Origin: Bacteroidia bacterium
GTDB taxonomy: Bacteria; Bacteroidota; Bacteroidia; Flavobacteriales; Flavobacteriaceae
Reading direction: 5' to 3'
Assembly: GCA_030429455.1 (NCBI GenBank)
Contig: JAUIFC010000005.1
Coordinates: 1-52,124, forward strand
Length of the DNA: 52,124 nt
Position numbers and translations under genes: made by a program. Of the stretch, positions 15,683-23,954 are shown one piece after another (within the stretch, counting starts at the first letter, position 1; each line of letters opens with the position of its first letter). The notes under the pieces were generated by a model that saw only the letters and a program-made list of their open reading frames with translations, made no database searches and had not been told where the DNA came from.

Positions 15683-18148
15683 TTATTCAACTTCCATGGT
15701 GACAGTTTTGCTTATTTCACCTTGTTCCTCATTTAATTTGAAATGGTGTTTTCCATGAACACCTTCTCCTTTCATAGCTTCAATTTTAGCTTCTACTTCA
15801 GAGGCAGTGCCTTTTATGATTTCTTTCTTTTGTTTTTCTTCACCATTCTCCATATAAGTTGTGATGACTGTTGCGGTGGCATTAGGGCCTTCAGATTCGA
15901 TTATTATTTCTTCAGTAATATTTATTTCAGCTTTAGCCATTATTTCATTGCCGTGGTCGCCTAATATTGGAGCAATGACTAAACCAATTAAACATGTCAA
16001 TTTGATTAAGATGTTCATAGAAGGTCCAGAAGTGTCTTTAAATGGATCACCAACAGTATCTCCAGTGACAGCAGCTTGATGAGGAGCTGATGGATTATCT
16101 TCTTTGTGTTTGTAATAGGTCTTTCCATTTATTTCTACACCTGCCTCGAAAGATTTTTTAGCATTATCCCAAGCGCCGCCAGCATTGTTTTGGAAAATAG
16201 CCCACATGACTCCAGACACACATACACCTGCCATGTAACCACCTAAAACTTCGGCACCTAGCGGAAAATCATTATTTACTATAGCAGTTCCAAGACCCAT
16301 AACGACTGGTGTTACAATTGTAATAAGACCAGGAATCACCATTTCTTTTAAGGCTGCTTTTGTGGAAATGTCCACACATTTAGCATATTCGGGTGTTGCT
16401 TTACCTTCCATAATGCCAGGAATTTCTCTAAATTGTCGTCTTACTTCTTCAACCATTTGACCAGCAGCTTTACCTACAGATTCCATCGTTAAAGCAGAAA
16501 AGATCACAGGAATCATTCCACCAATAAATAATGCAGCCAATACAGGCGCTTTAAAAATATTTATACCATCTATACCTGTAAAAGTAACATATGCCGCAAA
16601 TAATGCTAAAGCTGTTAATGCAGCCGATGCAATTGCAAAACCTTTTCCTACGGCAGCCGTTGTATTACCTACAGAATCAAGAATATCAGTTCTTTCTCTT
16701 ACATGTGGTTCCAATTCACTCATTTCGGCAACTCCACCAGCGTTGTCAGCAATTGGTCCAAAGGCGTCAATCGCTAATTGCATTGCTGTCGTGGCCATCA
16801 TTGCGGAAGCGGCTAGTGCTACTCCATAAAATCCAGCTAAAGCGTAAGAACTCCAAATAGCAACAGCAAATAAAATAACAGATAAAAATGTAGATTTCAT
16901 ACCTACCGCCAAACCTGATATGATGTTTGTAGCCGCTCCTGTGGAAGAGTTTCTAACAATGTCCAGAACAGGTTTTTTTCCTAAACTGGTATAGTATGCC
17001 GTAACGATAGAAATCAAGGCACCTACAATCAAACCAATCGTTGCAGTATAAAATACATGTCGAGAAGGGACGGATTTATACCCTTCACCAAAGAACTTCA
17101 TCTCCATCGTTTCTGGTAGCATCCATCGAATTAAAAACCAACTCACTATTAATGTAATAACTATGGAAACCCAATTACCAATATCTAAGGCTCTTTGAAC
17201 TTTAGATTCTTTGGCATCATTTCCTGATACTCTAACTAAAAATGTTCCTATGATAGAAGCTAAAATGCCAACACCTGCGATAACAAGAGGTAATAAAATT
17301 GGTCCCATGTTGTTGAAGCTGTCAGTAAAAGCAGTTCCAGCCTTATCGGCCATGTCTTTAATTACATAATTTCCCAGAACCATTGCAGCCAGAACGGTTG
17401 CTACATAAGATCCAAATAAGTCAGCGCCCATTCCTGCCACATCACCTACATTGTCACCAACGTTGTCTGCTATTGTTGCTGGGTTTCTAGGATCGTCTTC
17501 TGGAATTCCAGCTTCTACTTTTCCAACTAAATCTGCACCAACATCTGCCGCTTTAGTATAAATACCTCCACCAACACGAGCAAATAGTGCAATACATTCA
17601 GCTCCTAAAGAGAAACCAGCTAAGGCTTCAAGAGCAACAGTCATTTCGTCATAAAAGTTACTTTCTCCAGTGACGAACATTTTTAAAAAGATAACAAAAA
17701 ATATGCTCAAACCTAAAACGGCAAGGCCAGCAACGCCAAGTCCCATGACTGTTCCTCCGCCAAAAGATACTTTCAATGCTTTTGGTAAACTGGTTTTAGC
17801 GGCTTCTGCCGTACGTCCATTTGCTTCTGTTGCAATACGCATCCCAATATTTCCAGCTAAGGCAGAAAATATAGCTCCAAATATGAAGGCCACAATGATA
17901 ATGTATGGTGTAGTAGGAACGACATAAGATACGACACCTAATGAAATGGAAGCCAAAACCACGAAACTTAAAAGTAAACGATATTCAGCAGATAGAAAGG
18001 CCAAGGCACCTTCTTTAATAGATTTTGAAATGCTTTGCATTTTTTCGTTACCGGCATCTTGTTTTTTTACCCAAGCCATTTTTACCAGCATAAAAACAAG
18101 GCCTAAGATTGCAAGTCCAATCGGTACATAAATTATATTTTGTTCCAT
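15683..18148 (-). CDS. hppA: Membrane-bound ion-translocating pyrophosphatase
   Basis: An 821-residue, roughly 16-helix membrane enzyme that hydrolyses pyrophosphate to pump H+ or Na+ across the inner membrane. Catalytic signatures include [12 protein letters not shown] (201-212) and [20 protein letters not shown] (217-236). The GNTTAA motif near residue 493 has alanine where potassium-independent enzymes carry lysine, so it should be potassium-dependent. In helix 6 the DLFxS motif has glycine at 246 where Na+ pumps have glutamate; instead a glutamate is at 184 (SLGAEC). A 91-residue hydrophilic, acidic extension (731-821) follows the last helix and is not part of the standard core. The soluble pyrophosphatase gene lies 92 bases upstream on the same strand. 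Confidence 0.95.
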   Translation of the reverse strand: MEQNIIYVPIGLAILGLVFMLVKMAWVKKQDAGNEKMQSISKSIKEGALAFLSAEYRLLLSFVVLASISLGVVSYVVPTTPYIIIVAFIFGAIFSALAGNIGMRIATEANGRTAEAAKTSLPKALKVSFGGGTVMGLGVAGLAVLGLSIFFVIFLKMFVTGESNFYDEMTVALEALAGFSLGAECIALFARVGGGIYTKAADVGADLVGKVEAGIPEDDPRNPATIADNVGDNVGDVAGMGADLFGSYVATVLAAMVLGNYVIKDMADKAGTAFTDSFNNMGPILLPLVIAGVGILASIIGTFLVRVSGNDAKESKVQRALDIGNWVSIVITLIVSWFLIRWMLPETMEMKFFGEGYKSVPSRHVFYTATIGLIVGALISIVTAYYTSLGKKPVLDIVRNSSTGAATNIISGLAVGMKSTFLSVILFAVAIWSSYALAGFYGVALAASAMMATTAMQLAIDAFGPIADNAGGVAEMSELEPHVRERTDILDSVGNTTAAVGKGFAIASAALTALALFAAYVTFTGIDGINIFKAPVLAALFIGGMIPVIFSALTMESVGKAAGQMVEEVRRQFREIPGIMEGKATPEYAKCVDISTKAALKEMVIPGLITIVTPVVMGLGTAIVNNDFPLGAEVLGGYMAGVCVSGVMWAIFQNNAGGAWDNAKKSFEAGVEINGKTYYKHKEDNPSAPHQAAVTGDTVGDPFKDTSGPSMNILIKLTCLIGLVIAPILGDHGNEIMAKAEINITEEIIIESEGPNATATVITTYMENGEEKQKKEIIKGTASEVEAKIEAMKGEGVHGKHHFKLNEEQGEISKTVTMEVE

Positions 18149-18176
18149 AGAAAATTGAATTATTTTAAAAATTTGC

Positions 18177-18184
18177 CAAAAATA
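18177..18184 (-). promoter_or_regulatory. hppA -7 promoter element (TATTTTTG)
   Basis: The minus strand reads TATTTTTG, 28 bases before the hppA ATG, so hppA can be transcribed independently of ppa. Confidence 0.5.
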
Positions 18185-18240
18185 CTCAAATTATATTACA
18201 TAAAGCACCAAAACTGGTCTTTGTAATTGAGTAAATATTT

Positions 18241-18750
18241 TTATCCGATTGAGAAGTCAGAATCTTGTGTATCACTCTGTTTAAAGCGTTCTGAGCAACT
18301 GGTGACTATAGCTTGTGCTTGAAAGACATCACCCCAACCTCCAACATCAACTTTTTTCTTTTCCAAATCTTTATAAACTTGGAAAAAGTGTTCGATCTCT
18401 TGTATGAGGTGAGGATTTAGTTCTTTTAAATCGTTGACTTTTGAAGAAATGGGGTCACTTATTGGAACACAAATAATTTTTTCGTCAGGTCCTTTTTCAT
18501 CGGTCATATGAAAAACGCCTATTGGTTTGACTTCCATTACACATCCTGGAAAAGTTGGCTCGGTTACTAAAACGAGCACATCAAGAGGGTCGCCATCCAA
18601 AGCTAATGTTTCAGGGACAAAGCCGTAATCTGCAGGATACATCATTGAAGAAAATATCATTCTGTCATAGCGAATTTTCTTTAATTTGAAATCGTATTCA
18701 TATTTGTTTCTGCTTCCTTTTGGAATTTCAATAAGTACGTCGAAAGTCAT
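18241..18750 (-). CDS. ppa: Soluble inorganic pyrophosphatase, family I
   Basis: A 169-residue family I pyrophosphatase hydrolysing PPi to phosphate in the cytoplasm. The hallmark DGDPLDVLV is at 52-60. Other catalytic segments are KGSRNKYEYD (11-20), YPADYGFVPETL (38-49) and DEKGPDEKIICVP. It precedes the membrane pyrophosphatase gene on the same strand, so the cell encodes both heat-releasing and ion-pumping ways of using PPi side by side. Each gene has its own TAnnTTTG element, which would allow separate control. Confidence 0.96.
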   Translation of the reverse strand: MTFDVLIEIPKGSRNKYEYDFKLKKIRYDRMIFSSMMYPADYGFVPETLALDGDPLDVLVLVTEPTFPGCVMEVKPIGVFHMTDEKGPDEKIICVPISDPISSKVNDLKELNPHLIQEIEHFFQVYKDLEKKKVDVGGWGDVFQAQAIVTSCSERFKQSDTQDSDFSIG

Positions 18751-18773
18751 TTTGTTTGAATTAATATTCTAAA

Positions 18774-18781
18774 CAAAAATA
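18774..18781 (-). promoter_or_regulatory. ppa -7 promoter element (TATTTTTG)
   Basis: The minus strand reads TATTTTTG, 23 bases upstream of the ppa ATG. Confidence 0.5.
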
Positions 18782-18811
18782 GTGATTATAACCCATTAAG
18801 TGTCTGTAATT

Positions 18812-21307
18812 TTAGAAATAAAACCCAAAAGCACCTGTAATTCCAAAATTCCGTGCGTTTGGTACTTCGAAGTAGTTTCCTCTAAAGTGAAAATCGATTC
18901 TAAACACTCTAAAGATATTTCCTACTCCAAAACTATATGAGTAATATATGTTTCTGTTTGGCGCAAATAAAACAGGGTTTGATGTCGATGCATTTAAGAG
19001 TCTGCTTTCGTCGGAGATGTCGCCATATACGCTTCTAAAAGTTACAATTTCTCTTAAGTCAAGATTTCTGAGCAAAGGAATTCTTGAGAAAAATCTACCA
19101 TTAAAATTGTGTTCCAGTTGAAGGCTAACATATTCATCGGTGACAAACTCATAAAAATCAAGAAGTGGAAATGTGCCTTGAATTGTAAATAACGTCTGGT
19201 TTCCTGGAACCACATTTAGCAGTCCTAAAGGGACTGCCCCAAATGTTTTGCCAGCCTCAAAAGTAGAGGTAAATTTTCCAAAACCACCCAACAAAATGGG
19301 TTGCGTGTACAGCAGTTGTAACCTATCATAATTAAAATTGCTGTTGAATAAACCTTCTATTCCTCTTGTGTATTTCAGAAGTACGTCAGGATACGCACCA
19401 GCATTTACTTGATAGCGTTCGACGCCGTAACCTGTTGTTTTTTTATTGGGCGTATAGTTAATGCTAAATGATAGTTCTGACTGATTGGTTTGTTCCTCTA
19501 TTTGGGTTCGAGCTTCATCTGTGTAATATGCTAAGCTGAAGAGATTTGTGTCGGCTCCAATTAAGGTTCTGTAACTGCCTTCCAATCTTACCTTAAAGTT
19601 ATAAAACGGTTCTGCTTCGAGTGCTAAACCACCCAAATTTATATTTGTTAATGTTGTGTTTGCAGCAACGGTAAATGGTGAGTTGGAAACCAAACTACGT
19701 CCCAAAACGTCGTTTGAGCTTGTAAGACTAGCCCCAAGCTGTTCAATATCTCTTCGGTTGCCGCCTGATAGAATTAATCTTGATTTTCGGTCAAGCATTA
19801 CTTTTCCGCCAATGCCATATTTAAACTTATTGTCATTAAAGCCATAGGCTGTAAATCCTTGTATGCGCCAAGTATCGTTTTGCCCAAAATAAGTTCGTCC
19901 ACCAACTCTTAGCCTAATGCCTTCGATATCATTAAATCCAAAGGTAGAAAAAACTGGTCCAAAATCCCAGCCATCAAATTCGTAGTAATTGGTTGCCAAT
20001 ACCGTGGCAACATCGTAAACATTTTTAAATGCTTTAACTGTTTTAAGGGTGTCTACAAGGGTGTAAATTTCTTTTTCATCTTTTTTAAGTTCTTCAAGTC
20101 GATTTTCTGCCCAAAACAAGCTGTCTCTGTCAAAAACCTGATCGCGGTAAGGATTTACTTGACGTTCATAAAATTCCTTATCTTTTTCTTGGTCAAAGGC
20201 GTAATTGTCATATAGTGTAGTCCTTTTTCCATAAACACCACGAGATTCTTCCTTTTTTCTAAATGTAAAATCTGACATGAAGTAGTCTCTTTTCATTAAG
20301 AAAATAGAATCATTTAAAACATCAAACTCTTGTTCGATATACACATCTTTGACCCAGTTGATGTTGGCGCTTTTTGTCATGGCCAATTCAATTTTTTTAA
20401 TTGCCCATGTGGTATCATTTACCCAAAATTCGCCTCTAAAGGTCAGTTCGTTTTTCCGTCTTGGATAATATATAATGTTATAACACCATCTGTTATCAAT
20501 AAATGCCGTGTCGGCTAAAATATAATTGTAATTGTCTATACCTGTGGTCGAAAGTGGGCTAACAAAACTTTTGTCAAAAATCTTGATATAATTGTCATAG
20601 ACATCGTAATCGGAATATAAGTCTTGTATAAATGCAACTAGGCTTTGATTGTTGCTAAAACCTGAATTTTTATTTCCTTTTAAATCTTCTTTCTTTTTGT
20701 TAATCTCATTGTCGCCGTAAACTTTGGAAACGGCTTCGTTTATAAAAATTGGTAAATACGTTTTTCCCGTAACTTCGTTGGTATCTGTTTGCTCAAAAAT
20801 AAACTCCATACCTTTAAAAAGTCTGCTTTTAATAAGACTGCTGTCAATCGTATTTAAATCAAACTGAAGTTTTTCGTACTTGTCATATTGGTATTGTTTA
20901 AATTTCTTGACCCCATTTGCTCTTCTGTTTGCCCATATTTTTCTGAGGATATCAATGGCAGGATTATTTTTTTTCGAGGTTTTTCCAGAAAATACCATGA
21001 CCTCATCTAAAGATTCTGTGTCTGGCGACATTATTATTTTAAGGTCTAAGGAATTTCTTTGATTTAGTTTGAAATCAAGGGTTTTAAAACCTACAAAAGA
21101 GATGATAATGGCCTCATAATCAGCGTTAGATTGGAGGTAAAATTTTCCGTTTTCATCTGAAATCGTTCCAACACTAGAGTTTTTGAAAATAATATTGGCG
21201 AAGGCAACTGGTTCATCAAATTCATCAAAAATATAACCTCCAACTTTAGTTTGAGCAAAAGTCAAGATGGTAAAGAATAAGAAGAAAAGTGTGATGTTAT
21301 TTTTCAT
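18812..21307 (-). CDS. DUF5686 family outer-membrane protein with carboxypeptidase-like regulatory domain
   Basis: An 831-residue exported protein. The signal peptide is MKNNITLFFLFFTILTFAQ, followed by a CarboxypepD_reg-like domain (about 22-95: GGYIFDEFDEPVAFANIIF, GTISDENGKFYLQS) as in TonB-dependent receptors. The remainder matches the DUF5686 layout of Bacteroidota, with a beta-strand-rich C-terminal half ending in an aromatic residue (GAFGFYF), consistent with an outer-membrane barrel. No TonB box/plug domain is recognisable, so it is not a classical TonB-dependent transporter. The function is unknown. It stands 61 bases upstream of ppa on the same strand. Confidence 0.82.
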   Translation of the reverse strand: MKNNITLFFLFFTILTFAQTKVGGYIFDEFDEPVAFANIIFKNSSVGTISDENGKFYLQSNADYEAIIISFVGFKTLDFKLNQRNSLDLKIIMSPDTESLDEVMVFSGKTSKKNNPAIDILRKIWANRRANGVKKFKQYQYDKYEKLQFDLNTIDSSLIKSRLFKGMEFIFEQTDTNEVTGKTYLPIFINEAVSKVYGDNEINKKKEDLKGNKNSGFSNNQSLVAFIQDLYSDYDVYDNYIKIFDKSFVSPLSTTGIDNYNYILADTAFIDNRWCYNIIYYPRRKNELTFRGEFWVNDTTWAIKKIELAMTKSANINWVKDVYIEQEFDVLNDSIFLMKRDYFMSDFTFRKKEESRGVYGKRTTLYDNYAFDQEKDKEFYERQVNPYRDQVFDRDSLFWAENRLEELKKDEKEIYTLVDTLKTVKAFKNVYDVATVLATNYYEFDGWDFGPVFSTFGFNDIEGIRLRVGGRTYFGQNDTWRIQGFTAYGFNDNKFKYGIGGKVMLDRKSRLILSGGNRRDIEQLGASLTSSNDVLGRSLVSNSPFTVAANTTLTNINLGGLALEAEPFYNFKVRLEGSYRTLIGADTNLFSLAYYTDEARTQIEEQTNQSELSFSINYTPNKKTTGYGVERYQVNAGAYPDVLLKYTRGIEGLFNSNFNYDRLQLLYTQPILLGGFGKFTSTFEAGKTFGAVPLGLLNVVPGNQTLFTIQGTFPLLDFYEFVTDEYVSLQLEHNFNGRFFSRIPLLRNLDLREIVTFRSVYGDISDESRLLNASTSNPVLFAPNRNIYYSYSFGVGNIFRVFRIDFHFRGNYFEVPNARNFGITGAFGFYF

Positions 21308-21440
21308 CTGTTTAAAAACTTCGTTGCTTTTAGATTATTATAGCTTGATAAGTAAATTTAACATTGGTGAATTATTTTGTTGAAGTTTAGATCGTTATGA
21401 ATATGAAATTTTGAGATATTTTTAGGCCATGGTCATAAAA

Positions 21441-21469
21441 AAACCTCATTTGAGGATTCAAATGAGGTT
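21441..21469 (-). terminator. Intrinsic terminator downstream of pdhB
   Basis: AACCTCATTTGA (21442-21453) pairs perfectly with TCAAATGAGGTT (21458-21469) around a 4-base loop. Read on the minus strand it is followed by seven T, so it terminates pdhB. Confidence 0.9.
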
Positions 21470-21490
21470 CGCAATCTAATAAATTAATTC

Positions 21491-22468
21491 TTACAAATAC
21501 ATTACTTTTTTAACGGCTTTTATCACATCTTCATGATTAGGTAACCACTCTTTTAATAGAGAAGGTGAGTATGGCGCTGGTGTATCGGCTGTATTTAATT
21601 TGATAATAGGCGCATCAAGAAAATCGAAGGCATGGCGTTGGATATGGTATGTGATTTCTGTTGAAACATTTCCAAATGGCCAAGCTTCTTCAAGACATAT
21701 TAATCTGTTAGTCTTTTTTACTGAGTTTTCTATGCATTCATAATCCAAAGGTCTAACCGTTCTTAGGTCAATAATCTCGCAGGAAATGCCTTCTTTTTCC
21801 AGTAAGTCTGCAGCTTTGTAAGCTTCTTTTATAATTTTTCCAAAAGAAACGATAGTCACGTCTTTACCTTCTCTTTTGATATCCGCTTTTCCAATAGGGA
21901 TGGTATATTCTTCCTCTGGCACTTCGCCTTTGTCGCCATACATTTGTTCACTTTCCATAAAAATAACAGGGTCATCATCTCTAATTGAAGATTTTAATAG
22001 CCCTTTTGCGTCGTATGGATTGGACGGCACAACAACTTTTAGTCCTGGAGTATTGGCGTACCAACTTTCAAAAGCTTGAGAATGCGTAGCACCCAATTGT
22101 CCAGCTGAAGCTGTTGGCCCTCTAAAAACGATAGGAATGTTTATTTGCCCACCAGACATTTGTCTCATTTTGGCAGCATTGTTAATTATTTGGTCTATTC
22201 CAACTAATGAGAAGTTAAAGGTCATAAATTCCACTATTGGTCGATTGCCATTCATGGCAGAACCTACACCTATCCCTGCAAAACCCAGTTCAGATATTGG
22301 TGTATCGATCACCCTATCCGGACCAAATTCATCTAACATTCCTTTTGAAGCCTTGTATGCGCCGTTGTATTCTGCAACCTCTTCACCCATCAGGTAAACA
22401 GACTTGTCGGCTCTCATTTCTTCACTCATTGCTTCACATACGGCCTCCCGAAATTGTATAGTTCTCAT
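21491..22468 (-). CDS. pdhB: Pyruvate dehydrogenase E1 component, beta subunit
   Basis: A 325-residue transketolase-like protein starting MRTIQFREAVCEAMSEEM. With the alpha subunit it performs thiamine-diphosphate-dependent decarboxylation of pyruvate in the pyruvate dehydrogenase complex. Conserved blocks are MGEEVAEYNGAYKASKGMLDEFG (the E of GEEV assists thiamine activation), DTPISELGFAGIGVGSAMNG, EFMTFNFSLVGIDQIINNAAK and the C-terminal DLRTVRPLDYECI...EEAWPFGNVSTEI. The alpha and E2/E3 genes are not nearby. A branched-chain oxoacid E1 beta is the main alternative, but motifs fit PDH better. The gene is monocistronic. Confidence 0.93.
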   Translation of the reverse strand: MRTIQFREAVCEAMSEEMRADKSVYLMGEEVAEYNGAYKASKGMLDEFGPDRVIDTPISELGFAGIGVGSAMNGNRPIVEFMTFNFSLVGIDQIINNAAKMRQMSGGQINIPIVFRGPTASAGQLGATHSQAFESWYANTPGLKVVVPSNPYDAKGLLKSSIRDDDPVIFMESEQMYGDKGEVPEEEYTIPIGKADIKREGKDVTIVSFGKIIKEAYKAADLLEKEGISCEIIDLRTVRPLDYECIENSVKKTNRLICLEEAWPFGNVSTEITYHIQRHAFDFLDAPIIKLNTADTPAPYSPSLLKEWLPNHEDVIKAVKKVMYL

Positions 22469-22497
22469 ATTGATATTTAGTAGTTACTAATATGTCG

Positions 22498-22505
22498 CAA
22501 AACTA
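22498..22505 (-). promoter_or_regulatory. pdhB -7 promoter element (TAGTTTTG)
   Basis: The minus strand reads TAGTTTTG, matching TAnnTTTG, 29 bases before the pdhB ATG. Confidence 0.5.
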
Positions 22506-22650
22506 ATAAAATTATCTATTATTTTTTATTTTTAATTTAATAAAACTAAACTAGAAATTTTAACCCCTTAAATAAGAATACTTAAATCTATTTTTCCCTA
22601 AGATATATTCAATTTTAGAAGATTTTAGTCTTTATTATACTATGATCTTA

Positions 22651-23247
22651 TTAGTGATGGTGCTTCTTGCCATGGTTATCCCAAAATTTTTTTACTTCTT
22701 TATGATTCTTGAAGGCTAATTTTAACAATTGTTCATTACTAGAATTTTTTAGGGCAATTTTATCTAAACCTTTTTGAATCAAGGAATCTTTTAGCTTGTT
22801 TGTATAATACAATTTAAGGTCGTGATGACTGTCATCTATAAAAAATAGCTTTAGAATATATGGGTGATTAATACCTATTTTCTTTCCTATTAAAATAAGA
22901 TCTTTTTCATTAATATATAGATATTTAGAAAGTCTATTCCAGCTATAATTTATTCTGTGGTAAGCATTGTTGGCTAATTTCCAATCATCAAATTTGTAGT
23001 ATAAGTAAACACCTAAAGAATCTCTTTTAGAAAAAGTTTTTTTGTTTTTGAAAAGTTGTTCGTTGGCTACAATACAATTAAAATCTTCTTTTGAAATCTT
23101 AATCAAATCTTGATTAGAGTTTAGATTATACAAGCAAAGTGTTGAAAAAATTAAACTATCTCTTTTCTTGAGTTTAATATCTTTAATTTCAATTGATTGA
23201 CAATAAAACTGAAAAGGAATAACAAGAAAAAAAATTTTTAATAACAT
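22651..23247 (-). CDS. Exported protein of unknown function with His-rich C-terminus
   Basis: I do not recognise this 198-residue protein. It begins [21 protein letters not shown], a signal peptide probably cleaved near residue 18. The mature part is lysine-, asparagine- and aromatic-rich and ends HGKKHHH, with HH also in DDSHHDLKLY, which could bind metal. The ATG at 23245-23247 shares its first base with the last base of the upstream TAA stop, so translation should be coupled to the ferredoxin-like lipoprotein. A longer reading (20 more codons) would run inside that gene without a signal-like start and is rejected. The gene is very AT-rich. No terminator was seen after it. Confidence 0.7.
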   Translation of the reverse strand: MLLKIFFLVIPFQFYCQSIEIKDIKLKKRDSLIFSTLCLYNLNSNQDLIKISKEDFNCIVANEQLFKNKKTFSKRDSLGVYLYYKFDDWKLANNAYHRINYSWNRLSKYLYINEKDLILIGKKIGINHPYILKLFFIDDSHHDLKLYYTNKLKDSLIQKGLDKIALKNSSNEQLLKLAFKNHKEVKKFWDNHGKKHHH

Positions 23248-23795
23248 TATAAATTCTCTTCTTGATGAGTTAATATTACACTGTTCGCAAGTGGATATGC
23301 AACGCAAAGCAAAATAAAGCCATCATCCAGTTGGTCATCGTCTAAAAATGCATTTTCGCTTTGATCGATAACACCATGTATAAGTTTTGCAGCACAAGTA
23401 GACGATAAGCCTGCTCTATCTGAAAACGGCAATTCTATACCTAGTTCTTCTGCTCTATCTAGAATCGGATAATTATCTGGGCAAGAAAACGTTTCGTCTA
23501 TACCTTCATTATAATTATAAACATTTACTTGAAAGTAATCTATGTTTTTTGGAAATACCTTTTTTGATAACTCTGATTTTCTAATATTTGCTAAATCTAA
23601 ATAGCTTTGAAGACTAGAATATTTATTAATAATACCATCTTTGGATGTTTGACTAAAAGAGTTTTTCATGTTAAATTCAATTTCTAAATCTTCCCATGTT
23701 ATTGATTTTTCGAATTCATCATTAAAAGAGTTTTCGTTACAACCAAGAAATAAAGAAATAAGCAATAAGCCTAAAAAATAAAATTTTGTTTTCAT
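23247..23795 (-). CDS. Lipoprotein with degenerate plant-type [2Fe-2S] ferredoxin domain
   Basis: A 182-residue protein. The signal [19 protein letters not shown] has a lipobox ending at C19, so the mature protein is a lipoprotein. Residues about 101-182 align by eye with plant-type ferredoxins: [73 protein letters not shown]. In the canonical loop CRAGSCSSC...C the four cluster ligands are cysteines; here they read D126, S131, C134 and C164. Two ligands are lost while the surrounding fold is kept, so a normal [2Fe-2S] cluster is unlikely. Residues 20-100 are unrecognised. Expression is driven from a promoter abutting an AATTTTT repeat, and the downstream gene overlaps by one base. Confidence 0.8.
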   Translation of the reverse strand: MKTKFYFLGLLLISLFLGCNENSFNDEFEKSITWEDLEIEFNMKNSFSQTSKDGIINKYSSLQSYLDLANIRKSELSKKVFPKNIDYFQVNVYNYNEGIDETFSCPDNYPILDRAEELGIELPFSDRAGLSSTCAAKLIHGVIDQSENAFLDDDQLDDGFILLCVAYPLANSVILTHQEENL

Positions 23796-23815
23796 GATGT
23801 TTATTTAAATTTCAT

Positions 23816-23823
23816 CAAATTTA
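23816..23823 (-). promoter_or_regulatory. -7 promoter element (TAAATTTG) of the ferredoxin-like lipoprotein operon
   Basis: The minus strand reads TAAATTTG, an exact TAnnTTTG match, 20 bases before the ATG. Its upstream edge touches the AATTTTT tandem array. Confidence 0.55.
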
Positions 23824-23866
23824 ATTTTTAATTTTTAATTTTTAATTTTTAATTTTTAATTTTTAA
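23823..23866. repeat. Tandem repeat (AATTTTT), six perfect copies plus AA
   Basis: Six uninterrupted 7-bp units run from 23823 to 23864, followed by AA. The array lies between two divergent operons and occupies the place where the -33 element of the lipoprotein promoter would be. Perfect short repeats of this kind are prone to slippage. Confidence 0.95.
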
Positions 23867-23918
23867 CAAAAACTCCATATTTTTATTATGCATGCATAGT
23901 AAATCAAAGATAAAGTAT

Positions 23919-23926
23919 TATCTTCG
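23919..23926 (+). promoter_or_regulatory. Probable etfB -7 element (TATCTTCG)
   Basis: TATCTTCG differs from TAnnTTTG by one base and lies 28 bases before the etfB ATG. Confidence 0.4.
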
Positions 23927-23954
23927 CAAACGATTTATTTAAAACAAAAATACA

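Noticed and set aside
23248-23307. A longer start for the His-tailed exported protein
   Set aside because: The extra 20 residues lie within the lipoprotein gene and hide the obvious signal peptide.
23880-23910. GCATGCAT palindromic bases upstream of etfB as an operator
   Set aside because: The symmetry is short and typical of chance in AT-rich DNA, without repeated half-sites.
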